From an archaeon (lineage in GTDB: Archaea > Thermoproteota > Nitrososphaeria > Nitrososphaerales > UBA183), in assembly GCA_021828185.1 (NCBI GenBank), contig JAKASI010000004.1, forward strand, positions 148,837 through 212,836: 64,000 nucleotides of DNA, written 5' to 3'. The notes under the pieces were generated by a model. It was not told the origin of the DNA and made no database searches. It saw nothing but the letters and a program-made list of their open reading frames with translations. The position numbers and the translations under genes were made by a program. This document shows, one piece after another, positions 24,599 to 33,389 of this stretch (the first letter of the stretch is position 1; every line of letters begins with the position of its first letter).

Positions 24599-24988
24599 CT
24601 AGGTTCCGACCACGAACTTGTACCCGTAGATTATCTGCCCGGACTCCCCGTCCACCCTCGCCCGTCTGATCGTCGCCCTGACTTTCGCGCCCGTCTTGAT
24701 CGCGTCTTCTGGGGAGTCCACGATCTGCGTGAGTATCCTGGCGCCGTTGTCGAGCCTGACCACCGCGAGATACAGCGGGGTCTGGGCCTCGTACCCCGGA
24801 AGCGGTTCGTGCAGTACGGTGTAAGTCATGACCTTCCCCGTCCTCGGCATCTCCTTGTCCACGATATGCTCCGAGCCGCACCCTCTGCACTGGTAGACCG
24901 GTGGGAAGAACTCGTCACCGCAGTCCTCGCACTTGCTTCCTATCAGCCTGTAGTACCTGTCCCGGATCCTCCACTGCTGTATCCCCAA
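24599..24988 (-). CDS. DUF35 OB-fold/zinc-ribbon protein of the thiolase-HMG-CoA synthase complex
   Basis: 129 residues. N-terminal zinc ribbon (CEDCGDEFFPP...CRGCGSE) then an OB fold (GKVMTYTVLHEPLPGYE, YLAVVRLDNGARIL). In Methanothermococcus the thiolase and HMG-CoA synthase are held together by such a protein so that acetoacetyl-CoA is channelled; gene order here fits the same complex. It begins right at the end of the thiolase gene. Downstream, 24438-24598 holds only the antiporter promoter. Confidence 0.88.
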   Translation of the reverse strand: MGIQQWRIRDRYYRLIGSKCEDCGDEFFPPVYQCRGCGSEHIVDKEMPRTGKVMTYTVLHEPLPGYEAQTPLYLAVVRLDNGARILTQIVDSPEDAIKTGAKVRATIRRARVDGESGQIIYGYKFVVGT

Positions 24989-26152
24989 CTACGCCGCCCT
25001 CGCGAAGACGTGCACGGCGCTCGTCGAGTCTACCCCTCCGATGTTCTGGGTGGCCGAGTACTCCGCCCCCTCCACCTGGTTCTTCCCTGCCTGGTCCGTG
25101 AGCTGCAGGTACGACTCCGCGACCTGATACATCCCCGTGGCCCCAACCGGATGCCCCCTCGCCTTCAGCCCTCCGAAGGTGTTGATGGGAAGCTCTCCGC
25201 CCTTCGAGTACTTGCCTGCCTTCGCATCCCTGGAACCTTCCCCGCGCTTCGAGAACCCCATGGCCTCCAGAGACAGGGCCCCCACCACCGAGAAGGCATC
25301 GTGGACCTCCACGAAGCTTAGCTTCTTGGGGGCGAGCCCTGCCTGTGCCATGGCCCCCTTGAACGCATCCTTCGTCGCCTTGAAGTCGAGCATGTCAGCC
25401 CGCTCATAGATCGAGAAGTCGTTGGTCGCTATCCTCCCGCCGAGTATCTCGGCCATCTTGCTCCTGCTCCCGGCCGCGGCGTTGTCGTTCACGATGAGCG
25501 CAGCCGCTGCTCCGTCTCCCACCGGCGCGCAGTCGAAGAGCCTCAGGGGGTCAGCTATCATCGCCGACCTGCTCACCACCTCGGGGGTGATCGCCTTCCT
25601 GAACTGGGCGTGAGAGGCGGTGACCGCGTTCGCATGGTCGATCACCGGGATCGAGCTCAGCTCGTCCCTGCTGACGTCCAGCTGCTCCATGTAGTATCTC
25701 GCGAGGAGCCCATTGAGTGCTGCGAAGGTCGCCCCCACGAACTGGGTGTAATCTGCCGACTCGGCCATGGCGAGCGCCTGCGAAACCTCGTCGGGCTCGA
25801 TGTCTCGCATCTTCTCCACCCCGACCACGAGAGCCGAATCGATGGCTCCCGAACGGACAAGGTTGTACCCCACGTCGAATGCGGTCCCGCCCGAGGAGCA
25901 GGCTGCTTCCACCTTGTATGCTGCGGTCCCGGCCATCCCGAGCCCGCTGGCCAGCATGGACCCCAGGTGCTCCTGGCTCGCCCCGACCGCGCTGAACATG
26001 TTCCCGACGATTATCTGGTCGGGCCTCTTCTTCCCCAGCCCCTTCAGGGCCCCCCTGGCCGCCTCCACCGAAAGGTCGAGGATTGACTTCCCCCAGTGGT
26101 CCCCTATGGGGGTGAACCCCACGGAGGTGACGTACGCCCTTGTCCTGGCCAC
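24989..26152 (-). CDS. Acetyl-CoA C-acetyltransferase (archaeal thiolase)
   Basis: Condenses two acetyl-CoA to acetoacetyl-CoA, the first mevalonate step. 387 residues. The active-site Cys is in VEAACSSGGTAFDVG; the catalytic His is in GGLKARGHPVGATGMYQ. The C-terminal GGVDSTSAVHVF lacks the second Cys of bacterial degradative thiolases, as is common in the archaeal type. It follows HMG-CoA synthase by 8 bp and directly precedes DUF35. Confidence 0.9.
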   Translation of the reverse strand: MARTRAYVTSVGFTPIGDHWGKSILDLSVEAARGALKGLGKKRPDQIIVGNMFSAVGASQEHLGSMLASGLGMAGTAAYKVEAACSSGGTAFDVGYNLVRSGAIDSALVVGVEKMRDIEPDEVSQALAMAESADYTQFVGATFAALNGLLARYYMEQLDVSRDELSSIPVIDHANAVTASHAQFRKAITPEVVSRSAMIADPLRLFDCAPVGDGAAAALIVNDNAAAGSRSKMAEILGGRIATNDFSIYERADMLDFKATKDAFKGAMAQAGLAPKKLSFVEVHDAFSVVGALSLEAMGFSKRGEGSRDAKAGKYSKGGELPINTFGGLKARGHPVGATGMYQVAESYLQLTDQAGKNQVEGAEYSATQNIGGVDSTSAVHVFARAA

Positions 26153-26160
26153 CGGATCGC

Positions 26161-27204
26161 CTACTTCTGCAGGACGTCCCTGAACTTCGTGTAAGTGGAG
26201 TAGTCGATCCTGGTGCTCCTCTCCATCATCGACTTCACAGTCGGGTTGATCCCTCTCTTCTTTGTAATCCCCTCGAGTACTTCGATGCAGAACGCGTCCG
26301 ACCCGGCCCCCGACCCGAAGCTCGCCACCAGGACCTTGTCCCCCGGGTGGGCCTCATCGAGGACCGCCGCGAGACCGATTGGAGAGCTCCCCGCGTAGGT
26401 GTTCCCTATCATCGGGTTCAGCAGCCCTGTCTTGATCTGGTCCATGGTGAAGCCCAGCCTTGTCGCCACCTCGACTGGGAACCTGGGGTTGGGCTGGTGG
26501 AACACAGCATACTTGAAGTCTGACGGCTTGTGCCCAGTCTCCTTGAAGAGGGTCCCGACCGAGTTCTCGATGTGAGTGAAGTAGGCAGGCTCCCCGGTGA
26601 ACCTCGAGAGGTGACGAGGGTACAGCTCGTGGGCCCGGCGCCAGAAGTCCCCGGTGTCGGAGACGTAGGACGTGCTGCAGTCGATCACCGCCACCGCCGA
26701 CCTGTCCCTCTTCCCGATGACGTAGGCTGCCCCTCCGCTCGCAGCGGTGTATTCGAGGTCGTCCCCCGGCCTCCCCTGGGCCGTGTCCATCCCAATCGCG
26801 AGACCTGCATCTATCATTCCTGACCCGACCAGTCCTGTGACTATCTGCATGGCTTCGGTCCCAGCCTTGCACGCGAACTCGAGGTCGGCAGCGAGGGTGT
26901 GGTGCTGCCCCAGAGCCTGGGCCACGATGGTGCTGGTCGGCTTGACCGCATACGGTTTCGACTCGGTCCCGACGAAGATCGCCCCCAGGTTCTCTATTCC
27001 CGCCATGTGCACGGCCATCCGGCCGGCTTCGATCGCCATGGTCGCAGTGTCCTCGTCGGCCCCGGCGACTGCCTTCTCTACATTCGGCCCGGACCCTCCG
27101 CCCTTCCAGACCCTGGCGACCTCGGTGGTCGGGAGCCTGTAGTATGGGACATAGGCACCATAACCGAGGATGGCGGCACGCTCCTTGCTCTGCATCAGGT
27201 GCAA
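26161..27204 (-). CDS. Hydroxymethylglutaryl-CoA synthase (archaeal type)
   Basis: Makes HMG-CoA from acetoacetyl-CoA and acetyl-CoA for archaeal lipid biosynthesis. 347 residues, thiolase superfamily (KAS-III-like). Active-site Cys in LEFACKAGTEAM; His in YAVFHQPNPRFP; IGNTYAGSSPIGLAAVLD near the C-terminus. TTG 27204 follows a TATA-like GATTTAATTA by about 33 nt; ATG 27195 is the alternative. First gene of the three-gene mevalonate operon. Confidence 0.93.
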   Translation of the reverse strand: MHLMQSKERAAILGYGAYVPYYRLPTTEVARVWKGGGSGPNVEKAVAGADEDTATMAIEAGRMAVHMAGIENLGAIFVGTESKPYAVKPTSTIVAQALGQHHTLAADLEFACKAGTEAMQIVTGLVGSGMIDAGLAIGMDTAQGRPGDDLEYTAASGGAAYVIGKRDRSAVAVIDCSTSYVSDTGDFWRRAHELYPRHLSRFTGEPAYFTHIENSVGTLFKETGHKPSDFKYAVFHQPNPRFPVEVATRLGFTMDQIKTGLLNPMIGNTYAGSSPIGLAAVLDEAHPGDKVLVASFGSGAGSDAFCIEVLEGITKKRGINPTVKSMMERSTRIDYSTYTKFRDVLQK

Positions 27205-27287
27205 AATCGTTCAGGCGGCCCCGATGAGATGAGTAATTAAATCGTTGTGTTTGACTTCGCCTATCGACGAACCACGTCGGCCCTTCA

Positions 27288-27485
27288 TCAGATGGCCTTG
27301 ATCTGCTTGACGACCGCGGGCCGCGCCTTCCGGAAGACCCGGTAACCGCAGATGCACTTTACCTCTGGTAGCTTCGAAAGTTCTTCCTGCGTCGTCTTAG
27401 TCCCGCACCTTACGCACTCGTAGACCGCCCCGGTGAAGACCTTTGTGGGCGCAGGCTCCTTGGGTGGCACCGGTTCTGAGCTCAA
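27288..27485 (-). CDS. rpoP: DNA-directed RNA polymerase subunit P (Rpo12)
   Basis: 65 residues. The conserved part is YECVRCGTKTTQEEL, then LPEVKCICGYRVFRKARP and the terminal KQIKAI: the single zinc ribbon and C-terminal tail of archaeal Rpo12/eukaryotic Rpb12. It has about 20 extra N-terminal residues (Pro-rich) compared with typical Rpo12. TTG 27485 lies 27 nt from a TATA-like GAAATACGAG, supporting the longer form. Confidence 0.9.
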   Translation of the reverse strand: MSSEPVPPKEPAPTKVFTGAVYECVRCGTKTTQEELSKLPEVKCICGYRVFRKARPAVVKQIKAI

Positions 27486-27515
27486 ATCAGAAATCGGCCG
27501 AGAACCCTCGTATTT

Positions 27516-28271
27516 CTATCTTGCCCCGTGCCGACGCTTCTTGCGCCCCCGGATTGCGATTCTGGGGACCCTTACGAAGAACCTCAGGCCGTCCGCGACC
27601 CCGAGCTTCGACTCTCCCTTGGCCCGGGAACCGAACACGAACGGCACCTCGGTCACCCGGTAGTCTTCTTTGAGACAGTAGAGCGATGCGACCTGGAACT
27701 CGTACCCCTTCGCAGGCAGGTCGGCGTTTGCGATCTCTTCTGCGGCCTTGCGCCTGTATGCCCTGAGCCCCGATGTGGCGTCCCTCACCTCCAGACCGAG
27801 GACCCACCTGGCGTAGGCGTTGGCGCCCCTGCTCACCCACCTCCTGAACAGGCTCCAGCGGGGGACCCCGCCCCCGGCCACGTACCTGGAACCGACAGCC
27901 ACGTCAGCCCCCTGGCCGAGAGCGCGGAGCAGGTCAGGGATGGCCGCAGGGGGATGCTGAAGGTCCGAATCCATCTCGACGACCGCCTCGGTCCCAGGGT
28001 CGGAAAGAGCCTTCCTGAACCCCTCCCGGTAGGCAGAGCCGATGCCCTGCTTGCCCCTCCGCTGAAGAACCTCGACCCAGGGGCGCGTCGCTGCCACGGA
28101 TCGGATCACCTCCGACGTGCCGTCGGGGCTCGAGTCGTCTACGAAGAGGACCTTGAGGCCCGGGATCCGCTCGCCTTCGATTCCCCTCACGAGTGGCTCC
28201 ACGTTGTCCTTCTCGTTGTACGTCGGGATCACGATGCAGGTCGTCGAGGGGACGGCCATGCCCTCGCGCAC
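27516..28271 (-). CDS. Dolichol-phosphate mannosyltransferase-like GT2 glycosyltransferase
   Basis: 251 residues without a C-terminal membrane domain. GT2 motifs: VIPTYNEKDNVEPL, VDDSSPDGT, QRRGKQGIGSAYREGF, EMDSDLQHPP and SRYVAGGG. This pattern is characteristic of polyprenyl-phosphate mannosyl/glucosyl synthases (Dpm1). GTG 28271 abuts the stop of the upstream aminotransferase gene; ATG 28259 is an alternative. Operon context suggests a surface-glycan or N-glycan role. Confidence 0.85.
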   Translation of the reverse strand: MREGMAVPSTTCIVIPTYNEKDNVEPLVRGIEGERIPGLKVLFVDDSSPDGTSEVIRSVAATRPWVEVLQRRGKQGIGSAYREGFRKALSDPGTEAVVEMDSDLQHPPAAIPDLLRALGQGADVAVGSRYVAGGGVPRWSLFRRWVSRGANAYARWVLGLEVRDATSGLRAYRRKAAEEIANADLPAKGYEFQVASLYCLKEDYRVTEVPFVFGSRAKGESKLGVADGLRFFVRVPRIAIRGRKKRRHGAR

Positions 28272-29378
28272 CTACAGGTTCTCTCGAGCGGCCTTCAGGA
28301 ACACGCCCGCGACCCTTTCGAGGTCTGCTTCTGTGACCGCCGGGTGAACCGGTAGGGAGAGGACGTGCCTGGACGCGGCCTCCGTGTTCTTCAGGACCTT
28401 CTTCCCGTATCCCAGCTTCTTGTAGAGCTCCGTCTTGTGGGCGGGTATCTGGAAGTAGACCGCAGCCCCGATCTTGGCATCGTTCAGAGCCCTCTGTATC
28501 CTATCCCTGTTCTTCTGGAGGTAGAGGGTGTAAAGGTAGTAGACGTGAGTCCGGTCGACGGACTGCTGGGTAAACGAGACTCCGTCGAGCGAAGCCACCC
28601 TTTCCGTCAGGTAGCGGGCGTTCCTCACCCTCGCCTCGAGGAACCCTGCGAGCCGGTCCATCTGGACCGAAGCCAACGCAGCCCCCATTTCGGGGAGTCT
28701 GTAGTTGAACCCGAGGTGCCTAGAGTCATTGTGGTGCACCATGCCGTGGTTGCGGACGAGCCTCAGTCTGTCTGCGAGTTCGTCGTCGTCGGTCGATATG
28801 GCGCCCCCCTCGCCGGAGGTCACCACTTTGGAAGCGTACATGCTGAAGCACCCGGCGAGAGACAGCCTCCCCGTCTGGGTCCCCCTGTAGGTCGCCCCCA
28901 TCGATTCGGCTGCGTCCTCGACCACCGGGATCGACTTCGCTATCTCGCGGATCTCGTCCATGTCTGCCGGGTACCCGAACACGTGGACTGGGATGATGGC
29001 CTTCGTCTTTTTCGTGATAGCCCTCTTGAGCTCCTTTGGGTCAATGTTGTAGTCCTTCTTGGTGTCGACGAACACCGGCTTTGCCCCGCTGGCGAGCACC
29101 ACGTTTGAAGTGGCGACGAAAGTGAACGACGGGACAACGACCTCGTCCCCAGGTTTCACCCCGAGGGCCATGAGGACGGAGTGCAGTGCGGCCGTGCCAG
29201 AGTTGACCGCGACGACGTGCTTGGCTCCGAGCAGTGCGCGGACCTTCCCCTCGAAGGCTCTGACGTATTTCCCCCCTTCATAGGACGCGTTGGTGAGCCC
29301 TCCGCTGGCGAGGACCTCGCCGACCGCCTCCTTCTCCTCCTCGCCGAGGATTGGCCTGTTGATTGGGATAAATGACAT
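28272..29378 (-). CDS. DegT/DnrJ/EryC1/StrS-family sugar aminotransferase
   Basis: PLP enzyme that aminates nucleotide-linked keto sugars. 368 residues. N-terminus INRPILGEEEKEAV, VNSGTAALHSVLMALG, DEVVVPSFTFVATSN, VEDAAESMGATYRG and the PLP lysine in FSMYASKVVTSGEGGAI. ATG 29378 is about 29 nt from a TATA-like CATATAATCC. The next gene (Dpm1-like) starts immediately after its stop. Confidence 0.9.
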   Translation of the reverse strand: MSFIPINRPILGEEEKEAVGEVLASGGLTNASYEGGKYVRAFEGKVRALLGAKHVVAVNSGTAALHSVLMALGVKPGDEVVVPSFTFVATSNVVLASGAKPVFVDTKKDYNIDPKELKRAITKKTKAIIPVHVFGYPADMDEIREIAKSIPVVEDAAESMGATYRGTQTGRLSLAGCFSMYASKVVTSGEGGAISTDDDELADRLRLVRNHGMVHHNDSRHLGFNYRLPEMGAALASVQMDRLAGFLEARVRNARYLTERVASLDGVSFTQQSVDRTHVYYLYTLYLQKNRDRIQRALNDAKIGAAVYFQIPAHKTELYKKLGYGKKVLKNTEAASRHVLSLPVHPAVTEADLERVAGVFLKAARENL

Positions 29379-29430
29379 TCGCTTGCGAGCCGGCCACAGG
29401 GGGATTATATGAGGAGTGGGTCGTCTGGGG

Positions 29431-29805
29431 TTAGCTCTGTTCCGCGGCCGGCTTTACCGGCCTAGCCCCCAGGTAGAACAGGAAGAGGTGAAGGACAGCG
29501 AACACGGCGAATACAGCCGTTGCGACCGCAGCGACCCCAGAGAACGACCCGCCCAGGAAGGGGAGCCACGCGTAGACCTGATACGCTGCGAGCAGGAACC
29601 CGAGCACCGCCGCTGAAGTCGCCCAGGCCCAGGTGAGCCTCCTTGCAGGCCACATCCTGAGAAAGACCCCGCCCAGGACGCACGCGACCACCGGCCAGAG
29701 GATGAGTGCCGACCCTGCTGCGACCGCAACCGCCAGCCAGAGAGCCCCGGCTGCGATGAACATGTAAGCGGAGTTGCCTCTGAGTGTCCCGAGGAGCGCC
29801 GACAT
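29431..29805 (-). CDS. Small four-helix membrane protein, unknown
   Basis: 124 residues with four hydrophobic segments separated by short basic loops (RMWPARR). No motif recognised. ATG 29805 is 29 nt from a TATA-like ATTTATAACG (29829-29838), a strong leaderless promoter. Divergent from the DNA polymerase gene. Confidence 0.65.
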   Translation of the reverse strand: MSALLGTLRGNSAYMFIAAGALWLAVAVAAGSALILWPVVACVLGGVFLRMWPARRLTWAWATSAAVLGFLLAAYQVYAWLPFLGGSFSGVAAVATAVFAVFAVLHLFLFYLGARPVKPAAEQS

Positions 29806-29907
29806 CGAGGGGGCCGATTGAGACTGTCGTTATAAATCGTCCGAATGCGTTTCTGAACGCTCGGTATCCTTATCTGCCAAAAGGCCGGCACTGCACCGGC
29901 GTTCTCT

Positions 29908-32445
29908 TTGTCCCAGTCCTCGCAGCAGGTGCCCACCCTCTCCGCAAAGCTTGCCGATCTGACGAGTCCCTCCAAGGAGATAGACGAGTCTCTGCTCGCC
30001 TCTGCCACCTACGACGGGGACAAAAGGAAAGCCATCCTGAAGTTCTACGACCAGAAGGCAGGGAGGTTCTGGCTCTGGGAGGACAACACTGGGCACCGCC
30101 CCTACTGTTACACTCGACTGAGTATGGAGGAGTTGAAGGCGGTCAAAGCGAGAAAAGACGTGATTGAGATCACGGAGGAGGAGAAGCTCGACCTCCTCAA
30201 CGACGAAAAGGCGACCCTGAGGAAGATAATCACCACCGACCCCCTCGCCATAGGAGGAGGGAACGACAGCATTCGCGACATGATCAAGGCTTGGGAGGCC
30301 GACATCAAGTACTACGAGAACTTTGCCTACGACCGGGGGCTCCGGATGGGGACCTACTACAGGGTGTCCCAGGGGAAGGTGGTCCCAGTGAAGCACGATG
30401 TCCAGGAGAGGGTCAACAGGTCCCTCGAGGAGGTGGCTAGGAGGAACCCGAAGGAGTTCCAGCCCTACCTCAGAGACTGGGCCGAGCTCCTGAGCGAACC
30501 GTTGGTCGACCTCCGGAGGGTGGCATTGGACATCGAGGTGGACAACGAGGAGGGGAGGCTCCCGGACCCGGAGGACCCGAAACAGCCGGTAATCGCAGTT
30601 TCGTTCTACAACGAGAGCGAGAAGGTGGTCTATCTGCTCAGGGGAGAGCGGGAGGAGAAGGGGCTCGACGGGAGCCAGTTCGCCTACCAGGTCTTCGACG
30701 ACGAAACCGACCTCCTCAGGGCGGTCTACTCGAAGATGCTCGATTATCCGGTCATAGTGTCATTCAACGGGGACAACTTCGACCTCCGCTACCTCCAGCA
30801 CAGGGCTGAGTCCCTCGGCATCCGGGAAGAGGAGAACCCGATCCAGCTTGAGCGCGTGGCCGCTTCTCTGAAGCACGGAATCCACATCGACCTCTACCAG
30901 TTCTTCAGGAACAGGTCGATACAGGTGTACGCCTTCGGGAACAGGTACACGGAGCATACACTGAATGCCATAGCCGAGACCTTGCTGAACAAGTCGAAGA
31001 TAGAGTTCGATGGCGAGATAGGGGACCTGCCCCTGACGGAGCTCGCGAGATACTGCCTGAATGACTCGCAACTGACCTACGAGCTGACATCCATGATGGG
31101 GTCGGTGGTGATGAAGCTCCTCCTGGTAATATCGAGGATAGGGAAGATGCCGATGAACGACGTCTCCAGGCTCGGGGTCTCCAACTGGATCAGGAGCCTG
31201 CTCTTCTTCGAGCACAGGAAGATAGGCGCGCTCATCCCCAGGCAGGATGAACTCAGCGAGAAGGGGAGCGCCTCGTCTCAGGCGATAGTCAAGGGGAAGA
31301 AGTACAAGGGAGGCTTTGTCATCGAGCCAAAGCCAGGGGTCCACTTCGACGTCTCGGTCCTGGACTTCGCAAGCCTGTACCCGAGCCTCATCAAGGTTCA
31401 CAACCTCTCATACGAGACAGTGAACTGCATCCATCCGGAATGTCGGTCGAACAAGATTCCGGACACCTCCTCCTGGGTCTGCACCAAAAGGAAGGGGATC
31501 GTAAGCCTGGTCACCGGCTCGCTCAGGGACCTGAGGGTGGCCCACTACAAGCCCCTGACGAAGGACCCTTCACTGTCGAAGGACGACAGGGACCTCTACA
31601 ACGTCGTAAGCCAGGGGCTCAAAGTGTTTCTCAATGCTTCCTATGGGGTCCTTGGATTCGAGACCTTTGCATTCTACTGTCTCCCCGTCGCCGAAGGGAC
31701 CGCTGCCCTAGGCAGGGACGCAATCACCAGGACGATCGCGAAGTGCAAGGAGCTTGGAATCGAGGTCCTCTACGGAGACACAGACAGCCTATTCCTCCGG
31801 AGCCCTTCGAAGGAACAGATCGCGACTGTAACCCGATGGGCAGATTCTGACCTTGGGATAGAGCTCGACCTCGACAAGACCTACAGGTACGTGGCTTTCA
31901 GCAGCCGGAAGAAAAACTACTTCGGGGTCCTCCCCGACGGGACAGTCGACATCCGAGGGCTGACCGGGAAGAAGAGCCAGACCCCGGAGTACCTCAAGAA
32001 GGTCTTTTACGACACCCTCGAAATCCTGAGCTCGGTCAAGACCCCCGAGGACTTCGAGAAAGCAAGGGCCAACACCAGGGAGCTGCTTACGAAGATGATA
32101 TCGGACCTCAAAGGGAAGAGGGTCCCGGTCACCGACCTCGCTTTCACCGTGATGATGGGGAAACCCACAGGCAAGTACAACGGGACCACCCCCCAGCATG
32201 TCAGGGCTGCGATGCAGCTGGAGGAGAAGGGGAGAGAGGTCAAGGCGGGGGAGATCATCGCCTACGTCAAGACCAAGAACCCACCCTACGTGAAGCCCGC
32301 CGAGATGGCGAGGCCCGATGAAATCGACGCCGACAAGTACATCGAGTACGCCCACTCGATGTTCGACCAGCTCCTCGACGCTCTAGACTTCTCCTTCGAC
32401 GAGATCATGGGCGCCACCACCCTGGACCTGTTCTGGGGGAGCTAG
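29908..32445 (+). CDS. polB: Family B DNA polymerase (PolB)
   Basis: Replicative-type polymerase with proofreading, 845 residues, no intein. Exonuclease motifs: LDIEVDNEEG (Exo I, near 206), SFNGDNFDLRYL (Exo II, near 285) and YCLNDSQLTYEL (Exo III, near 380). Polymerase motifs: DFASLYPSLIK (A, near 486), KVFLNASYGVLGF (B, near 571) and YGDTDSLFL (C, near 621). Two Cys pairs around CIHPECRSNK...VCTKRKG sit between motifs A and B. TTG 29908 follows a TATA-like CCTTATCTGC by about 36 nt. All catalytic Asp residues are present. Confidence 0.95.
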   Translation: MSQSSQQVPTLSAKLADLTSPSKEIDESLLASATYDGDKRKAILKFYDQKAGRFWLWEDNTGHRPYCYTRLSMEELKAVKARKDVIEITEEEKLDLLNDEKATLRKIITTDPLAIGGGNDSIRDMIKAWEADIKYYENFAYDRGLRMGTYYRVSQGKVVPVKHDVQERVNRSLEEVARRNPKEFQPYLRDWAELLSEPLVDLRRVALDIEVDNEEGRLPDPEDPKQPVIAVSFYNESEKVVYLLRGEREEKGLDGSQFAYQVFDDETDLLRAVYSKMLDYPVIVSFNGDNFDLRYLQHRAESLGIREEENPIQLERVAASLKHGIHIDLYQFFRNRSIQVYAFGNRYTEHTLNAIAETLLNKSKIEFDGEIGDLPLTELARYCLNDSQLTYELTSMMGSVVMKLLLVISRIGKMPMNDVSRLGVSNWIRSLLFFEHRKIGALIPRQDELSEKGSASSQAIVKGKKYKGGFVIEPKPGVHFDVSVLDFASLYPSLIKVHNLSYETVNCIHPECRSNKIPDTSSWVCTKRKGIVSLVTGSLRDLRVAHYKPLTKDPSLSKDDRDLYNVVSQGLKVFLNASYGVLGFETFAFYCLPVAEGTAALGRDAITRTIAKCKELGIEVLYGDTDSLFLRSPSKEQIATVTRWADSDLGIELDLDKTYRYVAFSSRKKNYFGVLPDGTVDIRGLTGKKSQTPEYLKKVFYDTLEILSSVKTPEDFEKARANTRELLTKMISDLKGKRVPVTDLAFTVMMGKPTGKYNGTTPQHVRAAMQLEEKGREVKAGEIIAYVKTKNPPYVKPAEMARPDEIDADKYIEYAHSMFDQLLDALDFSFDEIMGATTLDLFWGS

Positions 32446-32449
32446 GGCA

Positions 32450-32848
32450 GAGAGTCAGGCGCAGGCTCCGGGCAGCCGGTTCACGTGAGAAACTTCTTCT
32501 GGACTCGAGGGAGGAATAGTTCAGGATCGGCCCTCCAGACAGGTTGCTGTTCCCGATTACGACCACCACCCCATCCTTCGTCTTCAGCCAGGTCTACCTC
32601 AGAGAGAGCTTGACGACCTCCCCCCTCGCTCCGCCGCTGCCATACTGGACATCATCGCCGAGGCGGATGATGCCGTCGTGCTGCATCATGACCCCCGCTA
32701 TCACGTTCGATATTGAGTTCTGGAGGGCCAGGGATATCGCGAGCCCCGCCACGCCGGTCCAGGTTGGAACGCCTCCACTGGAGGAAGTGCTGGACGTGTT
32801 CGCCGCCACCTGCAGCCGGGTGTCCGCCACAGCGATCATCATCAATTA
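32450..32848 (-). pseudogene. MscS-family mechanosensitive channel, broken remnant
   Basis: The minus strand encodes LALQNSISNVIAGVMM, the pore-lining TM3 and start of the beta domain of MscS, followed by IRLGDDVQYGS and GEVVKLSLR. An in-frame TAG (near 32596) then interrupts the expected LRxTWLKTKDG, after which the same frame continues with GVVVVIGNSNLSGGPILNYSS, the normal MscS continuation. CAG to TAG would explain the stop. The N-terminal membrane helices are also missing: only about 30 unrelated residues precede TM3. A TATA-like GGTAAACG remains about 29 nt before the TTG/ATG cluster at 32839-32848, so the remnant may still be transcribed. Confidence 0.7.
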
Positions 32849-32915
32849 GAGGGCAGCCCTCGCGCGGGGGAAAAACGTTTACCAACGACAGCCGGTCGGG
32901 GGACGGGGTTCCTTT

Positions 32916-33380
32916 TTGGCCCGTCCGGAAGTGAGGTCCACGACCTCGTCGCCCATGAAAGCCGCCTTCGTCGAGAGAAGAGGCGCCTACTCGGGGACAG
33001 GGCAGGACATGCTGAAGCTGAAGAACTGGATTGACTCGAAGGGGACCGAGGTGGCTGGGTACCCTTTCTGCCAGTACTTCGACAACCCGGGGGAGAACCC
33101 GACCGCGGAGCTGAAGAGCGAAGCGTGCATCCCGGTCAGCGGTGGATTCCAGCCCGAAGGGGAGTTCAGAATGAAGGAGCTCGGGGAGTCACCCGTGGCC
33201 GAGACTAGGCACACCGGACGCCAGGAGGAGTTCGCGAAGACCTACGGCCCCTTCCTCGAGGGGCTCCTCAGCCAGGGGTACAGCCTCTTTGGCCCGGCGA
33301 GGGAATACTACATGACCATCTCAGGGTCCAAGGGGCCAGGCTCGGGGTTCCTCATACGGCAGCCCGTCGCCAGGGGATAG
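32916..33380 (+). CDS. GyrI-like small-molecule-binding domain protein
   Basis: 154 residues: PEVRSTTSSPMKAAFVERRGAYSG at the N-terminus, KLKNWIDSKGTEVAGYPFCQYFDNPGE in the middle, and EACIPVSGG; this is the stand-alone GyrI/AraC-effector-binding fold, which binds hydrophobic ligands or acts in detoxification. TTG 32916 keeps the first beta strand; ATG 32955 would cut it. It lies 9 bp upstream of aguB and may be co-transcribed with it. Confidence 0.78.
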   Translation: MARPEVRSTTSSPMKAAFVERRGAYSGTGQDMLKLKNWIDSKGTEVAGYPFCQYFDNPGENPTAELKSEACIPVSGGFQPEGEFRMKELGESPVAETRHTGRQEEFAKTYGPFLEGLLSQGYSLFGPAREYYMTISGSKGPGSGFLIRQPVARG

Positions 33381-33389
33381 GCTTTCACC

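Noticed and set aside
32594..32600. TAG in the MscS remnant read as pyrrolysine
   Set aside because: The gene also lacks its N-terminal helices, and no pyrrolysine genes are in the window; a CAG to TAG mutation is simpler.
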